The position numbers and the translations under genes were made by a program. From assembly GCA_027073795.1 (NCBI GenBank), contig JALTEW010000476.1:1-5284 (forward strand): a DNA stretch of 5,284 nt, given 5' to 3'. The notes beneath the pieces are model-generated. The model was given only the letters and a program-made list of their open reading frames with translations, searched no databases and was not told the origin of the DNA. This stretch comes from a bacterium. GTDB taxonomy: Bacteria; Desulfobacterota; S145-22. Every line of letters begins with the position of its first letter. Position 1 is the first letter of the stretch. Shown here in pieces: positions 1 to 5,284 of this stretch.

Positions 1-810
1 CTAATGGCCTTGGGGATGTCCTTGATTTGGGGCGTGATGGATATTATCAATATTGCCCATGGCGCCTTTATCATGTTGGGGGCCTACTGCACTTACTGGT
101 TTTTCAGCCTTCTGGGGGTGGATCCCTTTATCAGTCTTTTTATCTCTATATTGTTTCTTTTTATCATTGGATACGGCATCCAGCGTTATTTGATTAATCT
201 TGTTATCCGCGCGACCATTTTTATTACCCTGATTCTTGCCTTTGGAATAGAGATATTCATCAACAATATGGCCTTAGTTATGTGGACAGCGGATGTTCGC
301 AAGGTTCAGGTTCCCTATGGGGCTTCCAATTTCAGCATTGGGAGTTTTGTGACGATTCCCTATGTCCGTTTGGGAGCGTTTTTAATTGCCCTGATTATCG
401 CCGGCATCTTTTACTTTGTCTTGAATAAAACCCGCCTGGGGCGATCCATCCGGGCAACCTCTCAGGACCTTGATGCCGCCAGACTTGTGGGGGTGGACGT
501 GGCAAAAACCTATGCCTTGACCTTTGGTCTGGGCGTTGGTGCGGCAGGGGCAGCGGGCACCTTATGGGCCGTGCTTTTCCCCATCAATCCCATGATGGGG
601 GGGGTTTTAACCCTTAAATCCTTTGTAGTGGTTATTCTTGGGGGCCTTGGAACCATGTTTGGTCCTATTGTGGGGGGGCTGACCCTGGGTGTAGCAGAGG
701 CCTTGGGAAGCAACTGGTTTGGAACTACCTATGAGAACTTTATCAGCTTTACGATTCTGGTTCTTGTTTTGATCTTTCTGCCCAGGGGCATCCTGGGGAA
801 AAGCGAGTAG
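1..810 (+). CDS. livH: LivH-type branched-chain amino acid ABC transporter permease, 5' end cut by window
   Basis: Inner-membrane permease subunit of a HAAT/LIV-I type ABC importer, expected to pair with the LivM protein encoded next. The reading frame is open to the window edge, and the first visible residues (L, then MALGMSLIWGVMDIIN and IAHGAFIMLGAY) match the conserved first part of LivH about 20-25 residues inside the protein. The ATG at 4 is therefore probably internal and the true start lies upstream. Counting from that ATG, hydrophobic segments run through about 1-30, 42-60, 68-92, 122-141, 170-192, 205-232 and 247-260. The cytoplasmic EAA-like loop that contacts the ATPases is at about 145-168 (TRLGRSIRATSQD, then AARLVGVD). 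The family-typical KSFVVVILGGLGTMFGPIVGG lies at about 205-225. It ends in TAG at 808-810, 4 bases before livM. A run of eight G at 597-604 and one of seven at 672-678 lie in the coding frame, which is intact. The substrate cannot be read from the sequence. Confidence 0.93.
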   Translation, partial: LMALGMSLIWGVMDIINIAHGAFIMLGAYCTYWFFSLLGVDPFISLFISILFLFIIGYGIQRYLINLVIRATIFITLILAFGIEIFINNMALVMWTADVRKVQVPYGASNFSIGSFVTIPYVRLGAFLIALIIAGIFYFVLNKTRLGRSIRATSQDLDAARLVGVDVAKTYALTFGLGVGAAGAAGTLWAVLFPINPMMGGVLTLKSFVVVILGGLGTMFGPIVGGLTLGVAEALGSNWFGTTYENFISFTILVLVLIFLPRGILGKSE

Positions 811-814
811 GCTG

Positions 815-1789
815 ATGGCAGAGAGGGAAACCATTACGAAGAGGATGATTTTAGGGATTTTGGTTATTGTTGGCATTGCCATTCCCTTTTTCTCCGGGAA
901 TTTTATCATCCGTTTTTTGACCAATGCCCTGATGTTCGCAGTTCTGGCAAGTGCGTGGAACATCATTGGAGGCTATACAGGGTATGCCTCTTTCGGCAAT
1001 GTGGTGTTCTTGGGGATTGGCGCCTATGTATCTGCCGTTCTAATGGAAAAGGGTGGGGTTCCTTTCTGGGTTGCCTTTTCTGCGTCTGGTGTGGGTGCTG
1101 CTATCTTTGCAATTCTTATCGGCCTGCCCGTCTTAAGATTAAAGGGGCACTACTTTGCCATTGCCACCCTTGGGGTTGCCGAGGCCATGAAGGCCCTGGT
1201 GGATAACCTTGAGATTACAGAGGGGAATTCGGGCATCTATCTCCCCGTTATGAATCTCTCTGTCAAGGCCCAGTATATCTTTTTCTATTTCATGATGATG
1301 GGGGTTCTGGCGCTAACCCTGATTGTCACAGCTTTTATGCTGAAGAAAAAATTGGGTTATGGCTTGATTGCCATTCGTGAGGACGAAGAGGCAGCCAATT
1401 CCCTGGGGGTGAACACCACCCTTTTCAAGGTGACCTCGTTTGCGCTGAGCGGGTTTTTTTCCGGGCTTGCCGGAAGCCTCTATGCCTACCAGCAGGGCTT
1501 TATCAAACCAGAATCGGTTTTCGACGTGGGTGTGACGGTTAAGATGATTGTCATGGCGGTTTTCGGAGGCATTGGAAGCATTCTGGGGCCGTTGTTAGGG
1601 GCCCTGAGTATCGAGATAATCTCGGAAATCCTGACAAACTATTTTCTCATTGCACACACGCTCTTTTTTGGGGCTATTGTGATTCTGGCTATCGTTTTTA
1701 CCCCGAAGGGCATTATGGATATCATCAGCGGACGGAAAAAATTTGGGATAAGTTATCTCTTGCAGAACATACGGGACCACAGGATATAA
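815..1789 (+). CDS. livM: LivM-type branched-chain amino acid ABC transporter permease
   Basis: Second membrane-spanning permease of the LIV-type importer; with LivH it would form the translocation channel. The protein is 324 residues, typical of the shorter LivM form (E. coli LivM, about 425, has an extra N-terminal part). Visible family hallmarks are WNIIGGYTGYASFGN followed by FLGIGAY at about 48-71, the GHYFAIATLG block at 111-120 and the TEGNSGI turn at 135-141. The cytoplasmic EAA-like loop GYGLIAIREDEEAANSLGV is at 181-199, followed by FALSGFFSGLAGSLYAY at 209-225 and VFGGIGSILGPLLGAL at 249-264. Hydrophobic segments cover most of the rest, and the C-terminus is short and basic. The ATG at 815 is 4 bases after the livH stop with only a poor Shine-Dalgarno match (GCGAG at 803-807), so translation is probably coupled to livH. 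The in-frame ATG at 845 is an alternative start that would remove ten polar N-terminal residues. Confidence 0.93.
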   Translation: MAERETITKRMILGILVIVGIAIPFFSGNFIIRFLTNALMFAVLASAWNIIGGYTGYASFGNVVFLGIGAYVSAVLMEKGGVPFWVAFSASGVGAAIFAILIGLPVLRLKGHYFAIATLGVAEAMKALVDNLEITEGNSGIYLPVMNLSVKAQYIFFYFMMMGVLALTLIVTAFMLKKKLGYGLIAIREDEEAANSLGVNTTLFKVTSFALSGFFSGLAGSLYAYQQGFIKPESVFDVGVTVKMIVMAVFGGIGSILGPLLGALSIEIISEILTNYFLIAHTLFFGAIVILAIVFTPKGIMDIISGRKKFGISYLLQNIRDHRI

Positions 1790-1793
1790 AGGA
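1788..1793 (+). promoter_or_regulatory. Ribosome binding site for livG
   Basis: AAAGGA at 1788-1793 overlaps the end of the livM TAA stop and ends 8 bases before the livG ATG at 1802. The spacing decides for 1802. Another ATG at 1797 lies only 3 bases after the site and is out of the livG frame. Confidence 0.6.
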
Positions 1794-1801
1794 ACCATGC
1801 T

Positions 1802-2545
1802 ATGGTAATCTTAGAGGGCCGGGGGATAACCAAGGAATTTGGGGGGTTGAGGGCTGTCAGCGAGGTGGATTTCGTCCTGAACAAAAAGGAGATTTTAGGT
1901 CTTATCGGACCCAATGGCGCGGGAAAGACCACCATCATCAATATGATTTCAGGAACCTACCCCCCTACAAGAGGAAGGGTTATTTTCAAGGGTAACGATA
2001 TTACTGGTAAAAAGCCCTATAAAATTGGACGAATGGGAATTAGCCGAACCTACCAGATCGTCAAGCCGTTCCCGGGGATGACAGTTAAGGAAAATGTCTC
2101 CGTAGGGGCGATGTTTGGTGCACGGGGGAAAGAACTGAATGCGAAGGAATCGATTAAAAAGGCAGAGGAAACTCTTGAATTTGTAGGGCTTCAGGATATG
2201 GCGAACAAGCGGGCGGACGACCTGAGTGTGGCGTCGAGAAAACGCCTGGAGATGGCCAAGGCCCTTGCCATGGGGCCGGAGGTTATCCTCTTTGACGAGG
2301 TGATGGCCGGTTTAAATTTCTCTGAGATTGACAAAGCCGTGGAACTTATCCAGAAGATACGGGATGAGGGAATCAGCATTCTGGTGATTGAACACGTCAT
2401 GCGGGCCATCAAGAATGTGTCAGACCGGATATTTGTGTTGCATCATGGAATAAAGATCGCCGATGGAACCCCTGATGAGGTTCTGAACAACGAACAGGTT
2501 ATCAAGGCCTATCTGGGCCGGCGATACAAAGAACTGGTTCAGTAG
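1802..2545 (+). CDS. livG: LivG-type branched-chain amino acid ABC transporter ATP-binding protein
   Basis: Cytoplasmic ATPase subunit that should pair with LivF to power the LivH-LivM channel. It is 247 residues, about the usual LivG length. In order: Walker A GPNGAGKTT at 36-44 (K42), the Q-loop region SRTYQIVKPFPGMTV at 81-95 (Q85), Walker B VILFDE at 161-166 (D165, catalytic E166), D-loop region VMAGLN at 167-172, and switch histidine H198 in VIEHVM. The C-terminal GTPDEVLNNEQVIKAYLGR (222-240) is the classic LivG ending. The ABC signature is unusual: where LSGGQ or the LivG-type LxYGQQR is expected, this protein has LSVASRKRLE at 141-150, so both glycines and the glutamine are replaced while Ser142 and the following RKRLE remain. 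I recall similar wording, with DEVMAGL, in a subset of LivG-like proteins, so this is probably a subfamily trait rather than decay. The gene starts 12 bases after livM. Confidence 0.93.
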   Translation: MVILEGRGITKEFGGLRAVSEVDFVLNKKEILGLIGPNGAGKTTIINMISGTYPPTRGRVIFKGNDITGKKPYKIGRMGISRTYQIVKPFPGMTVKENVSVGAMFGARGKELNAKESIKKAEETLEFVGLQDMANKRADDLSVASRKRLEMAKALAMGPEVILFDEVMAGLNFSEIDKAVELIQKIRDEGISILVIEHVMRAIKNVSDRIFVLHHGIKIADGTPDEVLNNEQVIKAYLGRRYKELVQ

Positions 2546-2549
2546 GAGG
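2543..2549 (+). promoter_or_regulatory. Ribosome binding site for livF overlapping the livG stop codon
   Basis: TAGGAGG at 2543-2549 combines the livG stop codon (TAG, 2543-2545) with a near-consensus Shine-Dalgarno core (GGAGG, 2545-2549). The livF ATG follows 4 bases later at 2554, a slightly short spacing. Ribosomes terminating on livG sit exactly on this site, which favours coupled, roughly equal synthesis of the two ATPase subunits. Confidence 0.75.
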
Positions 2550-2553
2550 CGCA

Positions 2554-3261
2554 ATGTTTCTGGAGGTCAAAAACCTGAATGTTGGCTATGGGGATGTCCA
2601 GGTTCTCTGGGATGTGAGCTTCAAGATTGAGAGAGGCGTGATTGTGTCCCTTGTCGGTGCCAATGGGGCTGGCAAAAGCACCCTTTTAAAAACAGTTTCC
2701 GGGCTTATCCGTCCCATGAGCGGAGACATTCTTTTTGACGGGAAATCTCTTTTGCACCTTTCATCTAAGGAGATTGTGGGCATGGGGATTGTCCATGTGC
2801 CTGAGGGGCGCCGGCTTTTCCCCGAGATGACAACGGAAGAAAATCTTCTGATGGGGGCCTACAGGCGGGGAAAGGACCCAGAAATTGTAAAGGACCTGGA
2901 TCGCATTTATGGCCTGTTTCCCAGGCTGAAAGAGCGGCGGAAGCAAAAGGCGGGCAGTCTCTCAGGCGGGGAGCAGCAGATGTGTGCCATGGCACGAGGC
3001 CTCATGGGGAATCCAAAGTTGTTGCTTGTAGATGAGATGTCTCTCGGGCTGGCCCCGCTGATTGTGGATGACTTAGTTGATATCGTCAAGGAGATCCATC
3101 AGCAGGGAACCACCGTTTTCATCGTAGAGCAGGATGTCCACCTTGCATTGTCAAACTCCGATTACGGGTATGTCCTCGCCACAGGACACATCATGATGGA
3201 AGGAAAATCGCAGGAACTTCTTGGGAAAAAGGAAATCAAGGAGGTCTTTCTGGGGCTTTAA
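2554..3261 (+). CDS. livF: LivF-type branched-chain amino acid ABC transporter ATP-binding protein
   Basis: Second cytoplasmic ATPase of the LIV-type importer, 235 residues, the normal LivF length. The motifs are complete: LNVGYGDVQVLWDVSF at about 8-23, Walker A GANGAGKST at 35-43 (K41), the LivF-typical HVPEGRRLFPEMTTEENL at 81-98, a canonical ABC signature LSGGEQQM at 136-143, and Walker B KLLLVDE at 155-161 (D160, E161) followed by MSLGLAPL. The switch position reads VEQDVHLAL (191-199), with Gln193 where most ABC ATPases have His; E. coli LivF also has VEQN here, so this is family-normal. VLATGHIMMEG at 207-217 and the C-terminal EVFLGL are also typical. The start is fixed by GGAGG just upstream. 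The stop TAA (3259-3261) is one base before the proposed rmuC start, and an in-frame upstream ATG of the rmuC frame (3221) lies inside livF. Confidence 0.95.
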   Translation: MFLEVKNLNVGYGDVQVLWDVSFKIERGVIVSLVGANGAGKSTLLKTVSGLIRPMSGDILFDGKSLLHLSSKEIVGMGIVHVPEGRRLFPEMTTEENLLMGAYRRGKDPEIVKDLDRIYGLFPRLKERRKQKAGSLSGGEQQMCAMARGLMGNPKLLLVDEMSLGLAPLIVDDLVDIVKEIHQQGTTVFIVEQDVHLALSNSDYGYVLATGHIMMEGKSQELLGKKEIKEVFLGL

Positions 3262-3265
3262 CATG
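3238..3265 (+). promoter_or_regulatory. Translation start region of rmuC inside the livF 3' end
   Basis: A strong Shine-Dalgarno sequence AAGGAGG (3238-3244) lies within livF but is 18 bases from the ATG at 3263, too far for standard use. A weaker TGGGG (3251-3255) is 7 bases from that ATG. No ATG, GTG or TTG in the rmuC frame is well spaced after AAGGAGG. Start at 3263 probably relies on ribosomes finishing livF at 3261, a termination-reinitiation arrangement; this last point is inference. Confidence 0.4.
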
Positions 3266-4759
3266 GTTGAATGGTTGATCATCGCTTTTGTGGGGGGTGG
3301 GGTGATGGCCACCCTCCTTTTTTACCTTTTAAGAGAAAGGATGTTTCAGCGCCGGATCTCCGCCCTACAGTCCGAGAAGTCCCTGCTCGCGCAGCAGGTT
3401 CAGCAGGCCGTGGCTGAAATGAAAGAAAAGGATGAGAAACTGCTGGGAGTTTCGCAGGAAAAGGCAGCAGCCATCCAGAAGGCACTGGAGATACCTGGGC
3501 TAAGGGAAAGAATTCAGTCTCTTGAAGAGGAAAAGGCCTCGTATATCCATGAACTCTCTGAGCTCCGTTCAAGTCATTCCGCTTTGACGGCAACCCTTCG
3601 GGAAGAGCAGAAGGCCTGGGAGGAAAAATTTGAACTCCTGAAGGAGGCGGAAAAGAAACTGGGGGATGCCTTTGAGGTGCTTTCGGCCAAGGTTTTAAGA
3701 AACAGCCAGAAGGATTTTCTCAGGGAAGCAGCCGCGACGCTGGAGAAATTTCATCAAAAGGCCACTGGCGAACTCGAAAAAAAACAGCAGGCGGTTGGAG
3801 AATTGGTGAGGCCGGTTCAGGAAATGCTCAAAAAGTACGAATCTCAGATTCAGGAAATGGAGAAGGCACGGCGGGAGGCCTATGGCGGGTTGAAGGCACA
3901 GGTGCAATCCCTCCTCGTTAGTCAGCAGAGACTGCAAATGGAGACGGGCAATCTCGTCAAGGCCCTTCGGACGCCACAGGTAAGGGGACGGTGGGGTGAA
4001 ATTACCCTCAAGCGTGTGGCAGAGCTTGCCGGTATGGTAGACCATTGTGACTTCTATGAACAAGAGGACAAGGCCACGCCTGAGGGGAGGTTGCGTCCCG
4101 ACATGATTGTTCGTCTGCCAGGGGGCAAACAGATCGTAGTGGATGCCAAGGTTCCCCTAATGGCCTTTCTGGAGGCGATGGAGTGTCATGATGAGCTTGT
4201 TAGAAAGGCCCATTTGAAGGACCATGCCCGTCATGTTCAGGTACATATATCGAAACTTGCCAACAAGGCCTACTGGGATCAGTTTGCTCCCACACCGGAG
4301 TTTGTTGTCCTTTTTATCCCTGGAGAAAACTTCTTCAGCGCCGCGCTGGAGCAGAATCCGAATCTCATAGAGGAAGGGGTTCAAAAAGGGGTCATCCTCG
4401 CGACACCCACGACCCTGATCTCGCTTCTCAAGGCGGTTTCTTACGGGTGGCGTCAGGAGAAAATGGCGGAAAATGCCCAGGCCATCAGCGAGCTTGCGAA
4501 GGTGTTGCATGAACGCATCGTGACCTTCAGCGCACACATAAACGATCTTGGGAGGCACCTTGGTCAAAGCATCCAGTCCTACAACAAGGCTGTGGGATCT
4601 CTCGAGAGCCGTGTCTTGCCTGCCACACGCAAATTCAAGGAGATGGGTGTTTCATCAAAGGGCCAACTTGAGGAGATAAAGAAGGTCGAACAGCTTCCAC
4701 GAACCCTTCAGATAGAAGAGGTTCCAGACAAAAATAAAGGCTATAAGGGCAAAGAGTGA
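3263..4759 (+). CDS. rmuC: RmuC family protein (DNA recombination-limiting, nuclease-fold)
   Basis: Homologue of E. coli RmuC, which was found through its effect on recombination at inverted repeats and is predicted to be a membrane-tethered protein with a nuclease-like domain; its biochemistry remains poorly defined. Starting at ATG 3263 gives 498 residues (E. coli about 475). An N-terminal membrane anchor at about 3-23 (EWLIIAFVGGGVMATLLFYLL) is followed by RERMFQRR. A long Gln/Glu/Lys-rich coiled coil runs to about 230, including the family-typical SQQRLQMETGNLVKALRTPQ. The RmuC core follows: RGRWGE at 241-246, LAGMVDHCDFYEQ just after, RPD with D280, VDAKVPL with D294 and K296 (a PD-(D/E)XK-like pattern), then ATPTTLISLLKAVSYGWRQE ending at 399. 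The C-terminus is a short charged tail. An in-frame ATG at 3221 would add 14 basic residues before the anchor and overlap livF by 41 bases; the anchor position and livF overlap favour 3263. All expected motifs are intact. Confidence 0.93.
   Translation: MVEWLIIAFVGGGVMATLLFYLLRERMFQRRISALQSEKSLLAQQVQQAVAEMKEKDEKLLGVSQEKAAAIQKALEIPGLRERIQSLEEEKASYIHELSELRSSHSALTATLREEQKAWEEKFELLKEAEKKLGDAFEVLSAKVLRNSQKDFLREAAATLEKFHQKATGELEKKQQAVGELVRPVQEMLKKYESQIQEMEKARREAYGGLKAQVQSLLVSQQRLQMETGNLVKALRTPQVRGRWGEITLKRVAELAGMVDHCDFYEQEDKATPEGRLRPDMIVRLPGGKQIVVDAKVPLMAFLEAMECHDELVRKAHLKDHARHVQVHISKLANKAYWDQFAPTPEFVVLFIPGENFFSAALEQNPNLIEEGVQKGVILATPTTLISLLKAVSYGWRQEKMAENAQAISELAKVLHERIVTFSAHINDLGRHLGQSIQSYNKAVGSLESRVLPATRKFKEMGVSSKGQLEEIKKVEQLPRTLQIEEVPDKNKGYKGKE
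3292..3323 (+). terminator. Terminator-like hairpin plus T-run inside the rmuC 5' coding region
   Basis: The 5' arm GGGGGGTGG (3292-3300) pairs with CCACCCTCC (3309-3317) to give nine consecutive pairs, eight Watson-Crick and one G-U (3294 with 3315), closing an 8-base loop GGTGATGG. Six T (3318-3323) follow with no gap. This has the form of a Rho-independent terminator and begins 31 bases after the livF stop, but it lies in codons 10-21 of rmuC. The same bases encode the Gly-rich then Leu/Phe-rich membrane anchor (VGGGVMATLLF), which could give this pattern by chance. If active, it would end or attenuate liv operon transcripts, with rmuC translation possibly preventing hairpin formation. Confidence 0.4.
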
Positions 4760-4797
4760 GAGACGATAGGTAACACGTCTGAAACCCCGGTTGAAGT

Positions 4798-4803
4798 GGG
4801 AGG
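4798..4803 (+). promoter_or_regulatory. Ribosome binding site for the MFS transporter gene
   Basis: GGGAGG at 4798-4803 ends 8 bases before the ATG at 4812. An in-frame TGA at 4809-4811 directly precedes that ATG, so translation cannot start further upstream. The 52-base gap from rmuC (4760-4811) otherwise shows no convincing promoter or terminator. Confidence 0.7.
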
Positions 4804-4811
4804 TGTGCTGA

Positions 4812-5284
4812 ATGAAACGGTATCATATCAGGCTCGTGTGGATGTTTGTCCCCCTGGGGCTGTTATTTCTGCTGTCGCAATTTTACAGAACCTCTTCCGC
4901 AGTCATTGCCATTGACTTAATGCGGGACCTCCGTCTGGATGCCCAGTCACTTGGGTTGTTAAGCTCTATCTTCTTTTATGCCTTCGCACTTGTACAGCTC
5001 CCCATGGGAGCGGCACTGGACCTGTTTGGGGCAAAAAAGACCCTGGTATTCCTGGCTTTAATCGGATTTATGGGGGCAGTTCTGTTCGCCAGTGCCCACA
5101 CGCTGTGGGTAGCCCTGATCGGACGGGCCCTGATCGGTGTAGGGATGGCCTGTGCCTTGATGGGTACCTTCAAACTCCTGATTAACTGGTACCCGCCCAA
5201 TGCCTTCGGAACTGCTTCTGGAATTATTCTTTCCATAGGGACCCTGGGGGTAATTGCGGCTACGGCCCCGTTGGCGGAAGTGGT
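4812..5284 (+). CDS. Major facilitator superfamily (MFS) transporter, N-terminal part, 3' end cut by window
   Basis: Inner-membrane secondary transporter of the MFS; 157 complete codons of an expected 400 or so are visible and the frame is open to the window end. A short basic N-terminus (MKRYHIR) leads into TM1 at about 8-24, then SQFYRTSSAVIAIDLMRDLRL, a loop common in MFS proteins of the nitrate/nitrite or sugar-phosphate-like groups. TM2 is at about 46-66. The loop 2-3 signature (motif A) reads GAALDLFGAKKT at 66-77, with D70, G73 and K75 in the expected places. TM3 is at about 78-97. Motif B in TM4 is RALIGVGMACALMG at 105-118 (R105, G109, G111), followed by NWYPPNAFGTASGI and TM5 from about 134. 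The ATG is fixed by the preceding in-frame stop and a well-placed ribosome binding site. The gene lies 52 bases after rmuC on the same strand and may share its transcript. Substrate unknown; the visible part does not decide it. Confidence 0.88.
   Translation, partial: MKRYHIRLVWMFVPLGLLFLLSQFYRTSSAVIAIDLMRDLRLDAQSLGLLSSIFFYAFALVQLPMGAALDLFGAKKTLVFLALIGFMGAVLFASAHTLWVALIGRALIGVGMACALMGTFKLLINWYPPNAFGTASGIILSIGTLGVIAATAPLAEV

Noticed and set aside
1454..1475. T7 run followed by an inverted repeat TTCCGG-GCTTG-CCGGAA in livM, considered as a terminator
   Set aside because: The T-run is on the 5' side of the stem on the + strand, and on the - strand the hairpin is followed by A rather than T, so neither strand has terminator geometry. 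It lies in conserved LivM coding sequence.
1760..1790. TTGCAG and TATAAA as a possible promoter before livG
   Set aside because: The -35 match is only 3 of 6 with 19-base spacing, and transcripts would begin almost at the livG start codon; the gene is tightly packed in the operon.
3292..3308. G-rich stretch as a possible G-quadruplex
   Set aside because: It lacks four separate runs of three or more G with loops; the hairpin pairing explains it better.
3279..4567. Open frames of 104, 122 and 136 codons on the - strand opposite rmuC (3279-3593, 3695-4063, 4157-4567)
   Set aside because: They lie wholly opposite a well-supported gene, show no recognisable family motifs and have the low-complexity look of antisense shadows.
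4742..4747. TATAAG as a possible -10 element for the MFS gene
   Set aside because: No recognisable -35 at 16-18 bases upstream, and it lies within rmuC codons; a promoter cannot be supported.
4761..4780. Inverted repeat AGACG/CGTCT just after rmuC, considered as a terminator or operator
   Set aside because: Only five pairs with a 10-base loop and no T-run after it; expected by chance.

Overview
The window is a dense, single-strand stretch of ordinary bacterial chromosome. It carries a branched-chain amino acid type (HAAT/LIV-I) ABC transporter cluster, then rmuC, then the start of a major facilitator (MFS) transporter. Order on the + strand: livH (5' end outside the window), livM, livG, livF, rmuC, MFS gene (3' end outside the window). 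The genes cover almost the whole window. The only intergenic gaps are 4, 12, 8, 1 and 52 bases, so there is no gene-free stretch to describe.

Organism: two integral-membrane permeases plus two ATPases of the LIV type, together with RmuC, point to a bacterium of intermediate GC, probably Gram-negative. The LivG signature and Walker B wording (LSVASRKRLE and DEVMAGL) and the MFS wording recall sequences from Deltaproteobacteria/Desulfobacterota and similar anaerobes. That is an impression from memory, not a search result. No rRNA, tRNA, CRISPR array, insertion sequence or phage gene is visible.

How the genes work together: LivH and LivM would form the transmembrane channel and LivG and LivF the ATP-hydrolysing pair. 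The periplasmic substrate-binding protein (LivK/LivJ type) is not in the window and may lie upstream of livH. The substrate cannot be read from these subunits; branched-chain amino acids are the family default, but related systems carry other amino acids, amides, urea or aromatic acids. rmuC starts 1 base after the livF stop and is probably translated from the same message. RmuC is a predicted coiled-coil protein with a nuclease-like fold, linked to limiting DNA rearrangement, and has no known tie to amino-acid uptake. The MFS gene follows after 52 bases with its own good ribosome binding site.

The most notable non-coding signal is a 9-bp GC-rich hairpin followed directly by six T (3292-3323). 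It looks like an intrinsic terminator, lies just downstream of livF, and sits inside the first 21 codons of rmuC. Other points worth checking are the degenerate ABC signature in LivG and a run of eight G in livH where a slip of one base either way meets a stop codon at once. I see no convincing evidence of a new biological system here.
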